Source: Phycisphaerales bacterium
GTDB lineage: Bacteria; Planctomycetota; Phycisphaerae; Phycisphaerales; SM1A02
DNA length: 64,000 bases
Direction: 5' to 3'
Assembly: GCA_029246705.1 (NCBI GenBank)
Contig: JAQWMQ010000001.1
Coordinates: forward strand, 1 to 64,000
The notes under the pieces were generated by a model. That model did no database searches. It worked only from the letters and a program-made list of their open reading frames with translations, and had not been told where the DNA came from. Position 1 is the first letter of the stretch; each line of letters opens with the position of its first letter. Position numbers and translations under genes: made by a program. Shown in pieces: positions 53,709-62,207 of this stretch.

Positions 53709-54470
53709 TCAGGCGCCTCTGGAGGCGATTGGAATCAGACTCCCGTCGCCAGCGACCAGGAGTTCGAAGGGAATGCCGTAGGCACGTTCGAGGACCTCGG
53801 TCGTGAAGACCGCATCCACCGGGCCATTGGCCACCAAACCGCCGTCAGAGAGCAGGACCACGTGATCGGCCAACCGGGCAGCGACGGGCAGTTCATGGAC
53901 GGACAGCAGGATCGTCGCGCCTTCGGCGGCCCGTTGCCTGAGTATGTCCGCCGCACGTCGGGCCCAGCGCGGGTCCAGGGCGGCCAGGGGTTCGTCAAGA
54001 ATCACGACGCCGTCAGGGGGCACCTGGGCGAGCGCACGCGCCAGGGCGACGCGCTGACACTGCCCCACCGACAATCCGCCCACACCGCGGTCGAGCAGCG
54101 CGTCGAGTTCGAAGGCTTCGATCACCCGGTCAAGGGATGCATGATCCCGGCCGATGAGCACCCGGGCCAGTTCGAGGATGCGCCGAACCGAGAAGCCGCT
54201 CGCACAATCGAAACGCTGTGACATGAAGGCCAGTCGACGGGCCCGGCGGCTCGGTGGCACCTGCGCGATCGGCTGGTCGTCCAGGTGCACCGTTCCCCCG
54301 CTGGGTTCGAGCAGACCTGCGGCGATGCGCAGCAGCGTCGTCTTGCCCGCGGCGTTGGGTCCGCAGACCGCGCTGACCCGACCGACTTCGAAGCCGAGAT
54401 CGATGTCCCGCAGCACGGAGGCACGGTCGTAACGATGGTTGATGCCCTCGAGGCGGATCACCGGGTCCAC
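53709..54470 (-). CDS. BtuD/FecE-like ABC transporter ATP-binding protein
   Basis: Encodes 253 residues from GTG 54470. Walker A is CGPNAAGKTTL, with Ala replacing the usual Gly before AGKT. The Q-loop region is AFMSQRFD, the ABC signature LSVGQCQRVALARALA and Walker B VVILDEPLAALDPR. A switch His is in LLSVHELPVAARLA. It hydrolyses ATP in the cytoplasm to drive import of cobalamin, heme or an iron chelate through the adjacent permease. It overlaps the permease gene by 13 nt. Confidence 0.92.
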   Translation of the reverse strand: MDPVIRLEGINHRYDRASVLRDIDLGFEVGRVSAVCGPNAAGKTTLLRIAAGLLEPSGGTVHLDDQPIAQVPPSRRARRLAFMSQRFDCASGFSVRRILELARVLIGRDHASLDRVIEAFELDALLDRGVGGLSVGQCQRVALARALAQVPPDGVVILDEPLAALDPRWARRAADILRQRAAEGATILLSVHELPVAARLADHVVLLSDGGLVANGPVDAVFTTEVLERAYGIPFELLVAGDGSLIPIASRGA

Positions 54471-55459
54471 CCCCGTCCCGTACAGAGCAGCCAGAGGAAG
54501 AACGGCCCTCCGATGAGTGCCGTCACCACGCCAACATGCAGTCGTCCGCCTCCCAGGTCGATCAACTGACGCAGTGCCTCCGCGGAGAGCAACATCGCGA
54601 TCCCCGCGAGGCAGGTGGCCGGAATCAGCAGACGGTGCCCGGGCCCGACCAACAGGCGCGCCAGGTGCGGGGCGAGCAGACCGACGAAACCGATCGGTCC
54701 CACCAGTGCGACCGCGGCTGCAGTCAGTGCACCGGCGCCGAGGAAGAGACCGCTGCGAAGACGGCCGAGGTCCAGTCCACTTGAACGAGCTTCATCCTCA
54801 CCCAGGCAGGCGAGATCGATGCGGTCGGCACCGAAGGCCGCGACCATCGTCACCACGAAGGCGATGACGAGGGTGGTGCCCAGCACACCTCCGCCGGGTG
54901 ATTCGGGGATCCGCCCCATCATCCAGTCGAGGAAGTCCGCACGCAGGCCATGTGGAACGAGATCCTGCAGTGCCATCGACAAGGCGCCCGCCAGTGACGC
55001 GACCACCACGCCCACCAGCAGCAGGCGCAAAGGTTCGAGCACGCCGTTCACCCGACCCAGGCTCCAGGTGATCCCCAGTGCGCCAAGCGCGCCAAGTACC
55101 GCAGGCAGCATGAGCCCCCCGCCGCCGGGAATCGTCACGCCGGCCAGGACGGCGATCGCCAGGGCGATCATGACGCCAAGCCCGGCACCGCTGGAAAGAC
55201 CGAGGATCCAGGGCGAGGCAAGCGGGTTGCGCAACAGGACCTGCAACAGGCAGCCGGCAAGCCCCAGGGCCCAACCCGCGGCCAGTGCGGAGACCGTCGC
55301 GCCCAAACGCAGGGGAAGCAGTTCCCTGACCGGAATCCCGAAGACGATCTGCCATGTACCGTCCTCGAGTGGCACCCGACCGACGGTCAGGCGAACCAGT
55401 GCCGCGGCGAGAACGATCACCACGAGAATCGACAAACCACTCAACGCTCGGAACGTCAA
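54458..55459 (-). CDS. BtuC/FecCD-like ABC transporter permease
   Basis: Encodes 333 residues starting at TTG 55459, preceded by GGAGG with 7 nt spacing. Nine to ten hydrophobic helices carry family landmarks: PLRLGATVSALAAGWALGLAGCLLQVLLRNPLASPWILGLSSGAGLG, MALQDLVPHGLR and GPIGFVGLLAPHLARLLVGPGHR (the coupling region contacting the ATPase). It forms the membrane channel for a cobalamin, heme or siderophore importer. The start overlaps the binding-protein stop by 4 nt, so the three-gene operon is tightly coupled. Substrate cannot be fixed; no B12 riboswitch is seen upstream. Confidence 0.93.
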   Translation of the reverse strand: MTFRALSGLSILVVIVLAAALVRLTVGRVPLEDGTWQIVFGIPVRELLPLRLGATVSALAAGWALGLAGCLLQVLLRNPLASPWILGLSSGAGLGVMIALAIAVLAGVTIPGGGGLMLPAVLGALGALGITWSLGRVNGVLEPLRLLLVGVVVASLAGALSMALQDLVPHGLRADFLDWMMGRIPESPGGGVLGTTLVIAFVVTMVAAFGADRIDLACLGEDEARSSGLDLGRLRSGLFLGAGALTAAAVALVGPIGFVGLLAPHLARLLVGPGHRLLIPATCLAGIAMLLSAEALRQLIDLGGGRLHVGVVTALIGGPFFLWLLCTGRGWTR

Positions 55460-56346
55460 GGTCGTTCCTCCAGGCGCGCACGAAACCGCTGGACACCGTC
55501 GAGCAGTCGGGTCCCGGGAACCAGGAGATCAGCACCGTCGATGGCGTGGATGTCGAGGCCTTCGGCGGACGCACCCAGCATCGTTCGCAGTTGCGCCGCC
55601 TGCTCAAGCGCGGAACCGGGGCTGGTGGCGAGAATGACCACCGACCTCGGTGCAAGGACGACGAGATCCTCGAGCGAGGATTCGAGATACCCCGGTGCGC
55701 GGATCGCATTGAGTCCACCGAGTGATTCCAGGAGGTCGTTGAGGTAGGTCTCGCGCCCGAAGGCCATGGGTGGATCGATGCCGAAGAGAACCACCGTCTC
55801 GCCGAGGGCTTCAACCTTCGGATCGGGGACCAGCAGCAGGTCACGTCGCTTGCGCCACTGTTGGATGCTTGAAAGCATCGGCGCCGGATCGACACCGGCG
55901 ACCCGGAGTGACTCGGGAAGTTCCTCGAGCACCACTTCGATGTCCTCGAGTCGATTCAGGGTCCATGACCTGATAGCCCAGCCTCGTTGGGCGGCGAGCT
56001 GCGCCAGTCCCGGGTCGACACCCAGTTGGGTCGGTTGAACGAGGATCAGGTCCGGGCGCACGGCACTGATCCGTTCGAGATCGGGACGCAGCAGGTCACC
56101 CACCACCGGCACCCGCTCGAGCCCGGCCGGCGCCCACGGCGTGCAGCCCACGATCAGCTCCTGATGCCCCAGGTCCATCAGGATCTGTGACAGTGCCGGT
56201 GACAAGGAGACGATCCGCACCTGCGGACCGGACGTCGAGGCATCCATCCCCGAGGTGCGGTCGCCGCATCCCGGAATGCAACCAAGCAGTACCAGCCAAC
56301 ACAGGACTCGAGCCGTTCGCAGGATGTGACGCGTTGAGGACTTCAT
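55456..56346 (-). CDS. BtuF-like substrate-binding lipoprotein
   Basis: About 296 residues from ATG 56346, which begins a lipoprotein signal (ARVLCWLVLLGCIPGCGD, Cys at about 28). The periplasmic-binding type III fold is indicated by VRIVSLSPALSQILMDLG, VGDLLRPDLERISAVRPDLILV and YLNDLLESLGGLNAI. It captures the ligand outside the inner membrane and hands it to the permease. First gene of the three-gene importer operon; 74 nt separate it from the divergent coiled-coil membrane protein gene. Confidence 0.9.
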   Translation of the reverse strand: MKSSTRHILRTARVLCWLVLLGCIPGCGDRTSGMDASTSGPQVRIVSLSPALSQILMDLGHQELIVGCTPWAPAGLERVPVVGDLLRPDLERISAVRPDLILVQPTQLGVDPGLAQLAAQRGWAIRSWTLNRLEDIEVVLEELPESLRVAGVDPAPMLSSIQQWRKRRDLLLVPDPKVEALGETVVLFGIDPPMAFGRETYLNDLLESLGGLNAIRAPGYLESSLEDLVVLAPRSVVILATSPGSALEQAAQLRTMLGASAEGLDIHAIDGADLLVPGTRLLDGVQRFRARLEERP

Positions 56347-56420
56347 CGAGGTTCGGATCCTACGCTCCGCGAGCCGCCTTCGCGGGGTACACTGGCTCAC
56401 AGACGGCAAGGAGGCCGATC

Positions 56421-57125
56421 ATGCTGAAGAAGTTTCGGAGTCTGTTCGGACAGCGCACCCCCATAGATCTGGAGGTCGCGATCGATCCCGACCCCGCCTC
56501 AGCGGAGATACTGGTCACCGAACCCGGTGCTCCCACCGCCTCGACCGCGATCGAGGCGGGCAACGAACAGGCAGATCCCGATCCCGGCTCCACCCTGCTC
56601 TCGGATTTTCGTGACGATCTTGCTCGACAGCACGACACGCAGGAGCAGATCGCCCGGGGTATCAGCGGGGTCGAGGAAAAGCTCGAGCCGATCGCCCGGC
56701 ACCTGACCAGGCACATGGAATCGATCGCGAGCAGCGAGAGAAACGTTGCCGAACTGGTCGAAGACTTCACCAGATCAGCCGGTGAACGCGAGCAGGCGCT
56801 GCAGGGCGCGGTCAATTCGCTGAACACCACCGGCGAGCGACAGGTACAGGTGCTCACCCTGCTCCAGCAACAACTCGACAGTTCCCAGCAGTCGCTCCAC
56901 CTGCTGGGCGATCAGTTCAAGCAGGTCGGGTGCGGGCTGGAGACGCTTGCCGAGGCACAGCGCACCACCGCGACTCGAACCGAGGAACTGGTGTTCGCGG
57001 TTCGTGACCAGATCGACAGCAGTGAACTCGCCCAGCAACGCACCTTCAGGGTCTCGCTGGCGCTGCTTGGCATGGGCACGGTCGCCATCCTCGCCGCGGT
57101 CGTCCTGGTCCTCGTCTACGCCTGA
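56421..57125 (+). CDS. Coiled-coil protein with C-terminal membrane anchor
   Basis: About 234 residues from ATG 56421, which has an excellent ribosome site (AAGGAGG, 6 nt). A short basic N-terminus (LKKFRSLFGQR) and an acidic Ala/Pro linker precede a long helical region (about 60-205) with heptad-like Leu/Gln/Glu (EQIARGISGVEEKLEPIARH, VLTLLQQQLDSSQQSLHLLG). One membrane helix ends the chain (LALLGMGTVAILAAVVLVLV), which leaves the bulk cytoplasmic. It has a general resemblance to signalling or structural coiled coils, but no named family was recognised. Divergent from the importer operon. Confidence 0.7.
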   Translation: MLKKFRSLFGQRTPIDLEVAIDPDPASAEILVTEPGAPTASTAIEAGNEQADPDPGSTLLSDFRDDLARQHDTQEQIARGISGVEEKLEPIARHLTRHMESIASSERNVAELVEDFTRSAGEREQALQGAVNSLNTTGERQVQVLTLLQQQLDSSQQSLHLLGDQFKQVGCGLETLAEAQRTTATRTEELVFAVRDQIDSSELAQQRTFRVSLALLGMGTVAILAAVVLVLVYA

Positions 57126-57138
57126 TGTTCGTCGGGTT

Positions 57139-58956
57139 TCACCCGACCGGAACGGAACGCGCGAGCCGCTCGTAGAGCGAACATCGCTGCAGCAGTTCGT
57201 CGTGTGTTCCGTCATCGACGATACGGCCTTCGTTCATGACCACGATTCGATCGGCGGCCATGATCGTCGCCATGCGGTGCGCGATCATCAGCACCGTACG
57301 ACCTTCCGAGAAGGTCCGGATCGAATCGTTGATCAGGTCCTCGCTTTCGGCATCGATCGCGCTGGTCGCTTCGTCCAGCATGAGGATGGAAGGATCCCGC
57401 AGCATGGCACGTGCGATGGCCAGTCGTTGCCGCTGACCGCCCGAGAGGTTTGAACCGAATTCCCCCACCGGGGCCTCGTAGCCCTTGGGCAACGCGTTGA
57501 TGAAGGTGTCCGCATGCGCCCTTCGCGCCGCTTTCTCCACCGCTTCTCGTGATTGCCGGCTCAATCCGAAGCGGATGTTCTCCTCCACCGTTCCCTGGAT
57601 GATGACGGGTTCCTGGGTCACCACCGCGATCTGGGAACGCAAGCTGCGCAGGTCCGCCTCGGCGAGGTCCACGCCATCGATGAGGACGCGCCCCTTCACG
57701 GGACGCAGCAGTGCGGGAATGAGCGAGAGCATGGTGGTCTTGCCACAGCCGTTGGGACCGACGATCGCGACCGCCTCGCCGTGCTCGATCCGGAGGTCGA
57801 TGCCGTCGACGGCATTGCGTTCAGCACCGGGGTAGCGCACCACGACACCCTGCATCTGGAGGGCGGCGGCATGACGCGGCACGCGCTGGAGACCACTGCC
57901 ACTGCGCCGTTCCCGAGGTTCGTCGAGAACCTCGAGCAGGCGTTGAGCGGGGGCGGCGGCCGCCTGCATGTCGTTGATCAGGTTCGCCAGTGGTCGCAAC
58001 GAAGCCCCCGCGACCGCGAGGGCGGCGATGGCGAGGATGAACCGGTCGACATCGAGCGTGCCCCCGAGGATCTGCTTGGAGGCGACCCCAGCGAGTATGA
58101 GCACCACCACCACCGCCAGCGCCTCGACCAGCGGGCTGGAGACTGCACGAGCGGTGCGGATCTTGAAGTCCTGCAACATCACCTCGCGATTGATGCGTCC
58201 GAACTTCGACATCGACACGCGTTCGGCGGTGGAGGTCTTGATCGCCCGCAGCCCCTGCAGCGCTTCCGATGAGACCTGGAGCAGTTCGGCCTGGGCATCA
58301 AGGCTGCCACGGGAACCGCGCCTGATGCGCCGCCCGAAGGTCTTGAGGATCACGCCGATGAGGGGACCGAGCACCACCGCGATCAGCGTGAGCCGCCAAT
58401 CCACGATGATGGCCACCGTGAAGGAAGCGATCCCCTTGGTGACCTGGGCCACCGACTTGCCCAGCAGGGTGGTGAACCCGGACTGCAGGGCCATCGCATC
58501 CTTGTTGATTCGACTGACGATCTCGGATGGCCCGAAACGAAAGACTTCTCCAAGCGGCATCTCGATCGCATGCCGGAAGGCATCAAGCCGAATACGGGTC
58601 ACGGTCACGATCGCGATGGTCAGCGAGCAGAACTGATGCCCGAAATTCGCAAGTGCTCCAAGGATGGTGAGCACCCCCACTGCCACCAGAACCAGCACCA
58701 CGCCCTGAAAGGGGTCGCTCGGCAGCTCGGCAAGCAACCAATCCGGAACGGCGACCATGGGCCCGGTCTGGTTGTAGTCCTCGGCGATCTCGAACAGTGA
58801 ACGAGGTTCATCCCCGAGCATCAGCTCGAGGATGGGAGCCAGGCTCAGCAGTCCCACGCCAAGACCCCCGGCGGAAACCACGGCAAAGAACATGCCGAAG
58901 GCCAGGGTGACTCGCTCCCGAAGAAGCTTTCGTGCAAAGATCCAGAAGGCAGACAT
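57139..58956 (-). CDS. MsbA-type ABC exporter (fused membrane and ATPase domains)
   Basis: Encodes 605 residues. Residues about 1-330 hold six membrane helices and the exporter domain (LGVGLLSLAPILELML, ALANFGHQFCSL, IPSVSRINKD-like coupling region FGPSEIVSRINKDAMAL). The ATPase domain has Walker A VGPNGCGKTTML, signature NLSGGQRQRLAIARAML, Walker B ILMLDEATSAID and switch His VLMIAHRMATI. This half-transporter architecture exports lipids, lipopolysaccharide precursors or drugs as a homodimer. Substrate unknown; the MsbA likeness is general. It is convergent with the coiled-coil protein gene and follows aroA by 39 nt. Confidence 0.92.
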   Translation of the reverse strand: MSAFWIFARKLLRERVTLAFGMFFAVVSAGGLGVGLLSLAPILELMLGDEPRSLFEIAEDYNQTGPMVAVPDWLLAELPSDPFQGVVLVLVAVGVLTILGALANFGHQFCSLTIAIVTVTRIRLDAFRHAIEMPLGEVFRFGPSEIVSRINKDAMALQSGFTTLLGKSVAQVTKGIASFTVAIIVDWRLTLIAVVLGPLIGVILKTFGRRIRRGSRGSLDAQAELLQVSSEALQGLRAIKTSTAERVSMSKFGRINREVMLQDFKIRTARAVSSPLVEALAVVVVLILAGVASKQILGGTLDVDRFILAIAALAVAGASLRPLANLINDMQAAAAPAQRLLEVLDEPRERRSGSGLQRVPRHAAALQMQGVVVRYPGAERNAVDGIDLRIEHGEAVAIVGPNGCGKTTMLSLIPALLRPVKGRVLIDGVDLAEADLRSLRSQIAVVTQEPVIIQGTVEENIRFGLSRQSREAVEKAARRAHADTFINALPKGYEAPVGEFGSNLSGGQRQRLAIARAMLRDPSILMLDEATSAIDAESEDLINDSIRTFSEGRTVLMIAHRMATIMAADRIVVMNEGRIVDDGTHDELLQRCSLYERLARSVPVG

Positions 58957-58995
58957 GAGTTCCGCAGTATCGGCGATTCAGGGCTGATGCGCCCA

Positions 58996-60282
58996 TCAGC
59001 AGTCGAACAAAAGAGCCCTGTCGCGCCAAAAACCCGGATAGCTCTTCGAAACACAGTCAGGATTCTCGATGGTGACACCCGGTCTGACCAGACCCAGGAT
59101 CCCAAAGGCCATCGCCATCCGATGGTCGTTCCAGGTACCCACCTGGATCGACCGCGGCACGATGGTCGAGGGGTCGATCTCGATGGCATCATCGTGCTGG
59201 GTCACGGAGCATTCGGTTCGTGCCAGTTCAGTGGCCAGGGCATGGATCCGGTCGGTCTCCTTGACGCGCAGCGTGTGCAGTCCGTCGATCCGGGTGGCCC
59301 CCCGGGCACAGGCGGCAACCACCGCGAGCATCACCGCGGCATCGGGACAGCGCTCCGCGTCGACGTGTGCTCCATGCAGGCGGTCGGGGCCACGCACGGT
59401 GACCGCGTGAGGAGCGCGTTCCACGTGTGCGCCGAAGGCCTCGAGGATCTCCAGTGCATGCATGTCGGGTTGTTCGCTGTTCGAGGGGATGGGCACGGTG
59501 ATCGCCGACCCGGGCACGATCGCGGCGGCGGCCCACCAGTAGATCGCGCTGCTCGCATCCGGTTCGATCGCGAGATCGAAGCCGTTCAACGGCCCGGGTG
59601 CGACCCGGACGCCGGGGCCGATCTTCGCGCCAGCGCCTCGGAGCGTGCTCAGGGTGAGACGGATGTAGGTTTCACTGGTCGGTGGCTCGACGTGCTCGAT
59701 GTCGATCCCGTCGCGGGTCCAGGGTGCGATCAGAAGCAGTGCCGAAAGAAACTGACTGGATGCGGTGCGTCCCACGCGCAGGTGGCCACCGATGCGCTCG
59801 ACCCAGGGTTCGACGGTTGCCGGCAGGTGTTCGGGCGAACCGGTTCCGTGGATCGTGACCCCGACCGAGCGCAGGAGCTCGATGCCCTCCTCGACCGGAC
59901 GTTCACGCATGCGCGTGCTGCCATCGACCTCGACGCTGGCTGCGGCCATGGCCGCAGCGGCAAGCATGAAACGAGCCGGGGTACCTCCGTCGCCGAGATT
60001 GACCGAACCTCCGTCGGGAAACGTCCCGTCGACCCCGTGAACGAGCCAGCCTTCGGGCGTCACTTTCGAATGCGCGCCGAGTCCGGACAACGCATCACGA
60101 AGACCGACGGTGTCATCGGACACCAACGGATCGCGCAGGGTCGAACTGCCGCGAGCGAGTGCGGCGAGGATGAGCGCTCGATTGGTCAGGCTCTTGGAAC
60201 CCGGCGGGTGCATGACCCGCTCGAAGGACGACTGGATCGCCTCGAGTTCGAGCAGCGGAGTTCCGGAGGCGGACTCAGTCAT
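58996..60282 (-). CDS. aroA: 3-phosphoshikimate 1-carboxyvinyltransferase (EPSP synthase)
   Basis: Encodes 428 residues, the normal length. It joins shikimate 3-phosphate and phosphoenolpyruvate in the aromatic amino-acid pathway. Motifs are PPGSKSLTNRALILAALARG near the N-terminus, NLGDGGTPARFMLAAAA (a variant of the GNAGTAMR motif), LRVKETDRIHALATEL, and GTWNDHRMAMAFGI with CVSKSYPGFW at the end. It overlaps the GroES-type gene by 8 nt, an unusual operon partner. Distal to it lies the ABC exporter gene. Confidence 0.95.
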   Translation of the reverse strand: MTESASGTPLLELEAIQSSFERVMHPPGSKSLTNRALILAALARGSSTLRDPLVSDDTVGLRDALSGLGAHSKVTPEGWLVHGVDGTFPDGGSVNLGDGGTPARFMLAAAAMAAASVEVDGSTRMRERPVEEGIELLRSVGVTIHGTGSPEHLPATVEPWVERIGGHLRVGRTASSQFLSALLLIAPWTRDGIDIEHVEPPTSETYIRLTLSTLRGAGAKIGPGVRVAPGPLNGFDLAIEPDASSAIYWWAAAAIVPGSAITVPIPSNSEQPDMHALEILEAFGAHVERAPHAVTVRGPDRLHGAHVDAERCPDAAVMLAVVAACARGATRIDGLHTLRVKETDRIHALATELARTECSVTQHDDAIEIDPSTIVPRSIQVGTWNDHRMAMAFGILGLVRPGVTIENPDCVSKSYPGFWRDRALLFDC

Positions 60283-60595
60283 CCTTGCGGAAGACCGCGA
60301 CGACGTCCTCGACCGGGATCACGAAGAGACGATTGTCCCCTTCGAAATCGACCGGGATGCCGTTCTTGGGATTGAAGAGCACGCGATCGTACTGCTTGAT
60401 CGGATAGTCCTCGTCGCGATCGATCTGGGCACTGATCGCGACGATGCGACCGGTGAGGGTCGGGATCTCGATCTTGTCGGGCAGATGGATGCCGACCTTG
60501 GTGATCTTCTTGTCCTCGTCCTTGCGAAGGAGGATGCGCATGCCGATCGGCTCGACGACTTCGATCTGTGAATTCTTGGCTGGAGACTTGGACAT
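60275..60595 (-). CDS. Cpn10/GroES family co-chaperonin (orphan)
   Basis: About 106 residues from ATG 60595, consistent with the Cpn10 family (95-100). EVVEPIGMRILLRKDEDKK is the opening strand, KITKVGIHLPDK the mobile loop, and GRIVAISAQIDRDE, YDRVLFNPKNGIPVDFEGD and VIPVEDVVAVF the later strands. Sequence identity to the classical GroES is only moderate. No GroEL gene is near. Several planctomycetes have extra Cpn10 copies, so this may be a specialised paralogue. It overlaps aroA by 8 nt and is divergent from apt. Confidence 0.85.
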   Translation of the reverse strand: MSKSPAKNSQIEVVEPIGMRILLRKDEDKKITKVGIHLPDKIEIPTLTGRIVAISAQIDRDEDYPIKQYDRVLFNPKNGIPVDFEGDNRLFVIPVEDVVAVFRKDD

Positions 60596-60659
60596 AGAGA
60601 CGATTCTAGCCGATGGGCGCCATCTATTCACAGCAGGATTCGCCGCCAATTGCTACAAC

Positions 60660-61184
60660 ATGGGGGTGCCCAACCGACTCAAGAGCATGATCCGAGACGT
60701 TCCCGACTTCCCCAAGCCGGGAATCATCTTCAAGGACATCACTCCGCTGCTGGCGGATCCCTGCGGGCTGTCCCTCGCGGTCGAGCTCATGGCCAATCAG
60801 TGGCGGGATGATCGCCCCGACCTGGTGGTTGGCACCGAGAGTCGCGGGTTCATCTTCGGCACCGCCATCGCACAGTCGCTGAGCTGCGGCTTCGTGCCGA
60901 TTCGCAAGCCGGGCAAGCTTCCCTACGAGACCCGGTCGGTGAAATACGACCTTGAATACGGCAGCGACGAGGTTCAGATCCACGTCGATGCGATCAGTGC
61001 GGGACAACGCGTCCTGATGGTCGACGACCTGATCGCGACCGGCGGCACGATGAAGGCCGCCTGCGAGCTGGTCACCATGGTCGGAGGCGAGATCATGGGC
61101 GTCGCGGTGCTCATCGAACTGATGAACCTCGGTGGCCGCGAACTGATCGGCCCGGTTCCCATCCACGCGCTCCTGCAGTATTGA
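60660..61184 (+). CDS. apt: Adenine phosphoribosyltransferase
   Basis: About 174 residues from ATG 60660. RDVPDFPKPGIIFKDITPLLAD is the conserved N-terminus, VVGTESRGFIFGTAIA the flexible region and VLMVDDLIATGGTMKAA the PRPP-binding loop. FVPIRKPGKLPYETRSV also fits. It salvages adenine to AMP with PRPP. It is divergent from the GroES-type gene and convergent with the DUF2752 gene, 9 nt away. Confidence 0.96.
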   Translation: MGVPNRLKSMIRDVPDFPKPGIIFKDITPLLADPCGLSLAVELMANQWRDDRPDLVVGTESRGFIFGTAIAQSLSCGFVPIRKPGKLPYETRSVKYDLEYGSDEVQIHVDAISAGQRVLMVDDLIATGGTMKAACELVTMVGGEIMGVAVLIELMNLGGRELIGPVPIHALLQY

Positions 61185-61193
61185 GACTTCGGC

Positions 61194-61676
61194 TCACTCG
61201 GAGCCGAGCAGGAACCCGTGCTGGCGCAACACCCACCACCAGTTCAGCATCAGCAGCACCACCACCAGCACCCCGACCGCGGTCCAGCCGGAAGCTCCGA
61301 GGTTGCCACTGATCGTGTACCCGGTGACCGCCCGGAAGATCAGGGCAAGCCCGATTCCGCACAGTCCGAGCATGACCAGCGGGTTGTGACGCAACGCTTC
61401 CAGGGGCGCCAATCGGGCGGCCGCCTTCACGGCACGCGTGGACCCGCAGCCGGGGCACGGAACGCCCGAGATGCTCCTGAAGGTGCAGGCCGTTCGCACC
61501 TGACCGGGTTTCGGCTCAGGGAGAAGCGTCTGCGTGTATTCGTAGCCTGCAAGCAGCACGATGATGCCGAGCAACGCGACCAAGGGCCCCCAACCGAGCC
61601 GAGGCAAGCGGGTCCCACGCTTCAACCGAATCGGCAAACGGGGCCCCGGCTCCACGGGGCCGGCCGGTTCGTCCAT
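61194..61676 (-). CDS. DUF2752 domain membrane protein
   Basis: About 160 residues from ATG 61676. The motif CTFRSISGVPCPGCGSTRAVKAAARL followed by ALRHNPLVML is the hallmark of DUF2752, a small membrane family with a Cys-Pro-x-Cys-Gly centre. Three hydrophobic segments are predicted (GPLVALLGIIVLLAGYEY, LVMLGLCGIGLALIFRAV, GWTAVGVLVVVLLMLNWW). Function is unknown. It shares one base with the upstream DUF4190-like gene stop (TGATG), so the two are cotranslated. Confidence 0.85.
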   Translation of the reverse strand: MDEPAGPVEPGPRLPIRLKRGTRLPRLGWGPLVALLGIIVLLAGYEYTQTLLPEPKPGQVRTACTFRSISGVPCPGCGSTRAVKAAARLAPLEALRHNPLVMLGLCGIGLALIFRAVTGYTISGNLGASGWTAVGVLVVVLLMLNWWWVLRQHGFLLGSE

Positions 61677-61972
61677 CAGTTTGCGCTCATCCCAGCCGCC
61701 AAGCCGAACACGCCGAAGAGCAGGATGGCCATGATCAGGCCCAAGATGTTCATACAGCATGCGACGATCCCGAGGATCATGCCGACCTTGGTCAGGGATT
61801 CTCCTTCAGGATCCATCTGACCAGCCTTCATGCGGTCGAGGTCGCCCTTGCCCATGATCCAGCTGATGATGCCGAAGACCAAGCACACGAGAAGACCGAG
61901 AATGCCAAAGACGAGAATGAGGGCGCCGCGGTGCGGCATGACAGCTGGCATGGTTTGATCAGGGTGCGACAT
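61676..61972 (-). CDS. Small DUF4190-like membrane protein
   Basis: Encodes 98 residues. Two membrane helices (GALILVFGILGLLVCLVFGIISWIMG and GMILGIVACCMNILGLIMAILLFG) flank GKGDLDRMKAGQMDPEGESLTKVG. This layout matches the DUF4190-like family, in which the polar loop after the first helix typically carries D-L/I-x-x-M. Often found beside DUF2752 proteins, as here. No biochemical role is known. Confidence 0.75.
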   Translation of the reverse strand: MSHPDQTMPAVMPHRGALILVFGILGLLVCLVFGIISWIMGKGDLDRMKAGQMDPEGESLTKVGMILGIVACCMNILGLIMAILLFGVFGLAAGMSAN

Positions 61973-62207
61973 GGGTCAAAGGTCCTTTCTGGGGCTCTCA
62001 CGGGAAACACTTGATTCCCTCAGGAGCGCACAAGGCGGGAAAAGCATGCAAGGGGTCGGGGATTGTCCCGGTTGTACGCTCTTGCACGTTTCGTGGATTG
62101 ATTGGGATCTGCGTCAAGAACGTTTCATCGTGTGGAGGGGTTTGCTTCACGCGGCTAGTATATGAACAATTGATTGGACCCGCGCTCATGAAGGACGAAG
62201 GCACCAG
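61973..62207. other. Divergent intergenic region upstream of hpd
   Basis: About 235 bases between the DUF4190-like gene and hpd. A TAGTATATGA string near 62157 could be a -10 for hpd, but no matching -35 was found. GAAGG lies 7 nt before the hpd ATG. Nothing else was recognised. Confidence 0.3.

Noticed and set aside
56347-56420. Cobalamin riboswitch upstream of the BtuF-like gene
   Set aside because: Only 74 nt separate the divergent starts, too short for the aptamer, and no B12-box-like sequence was seen.
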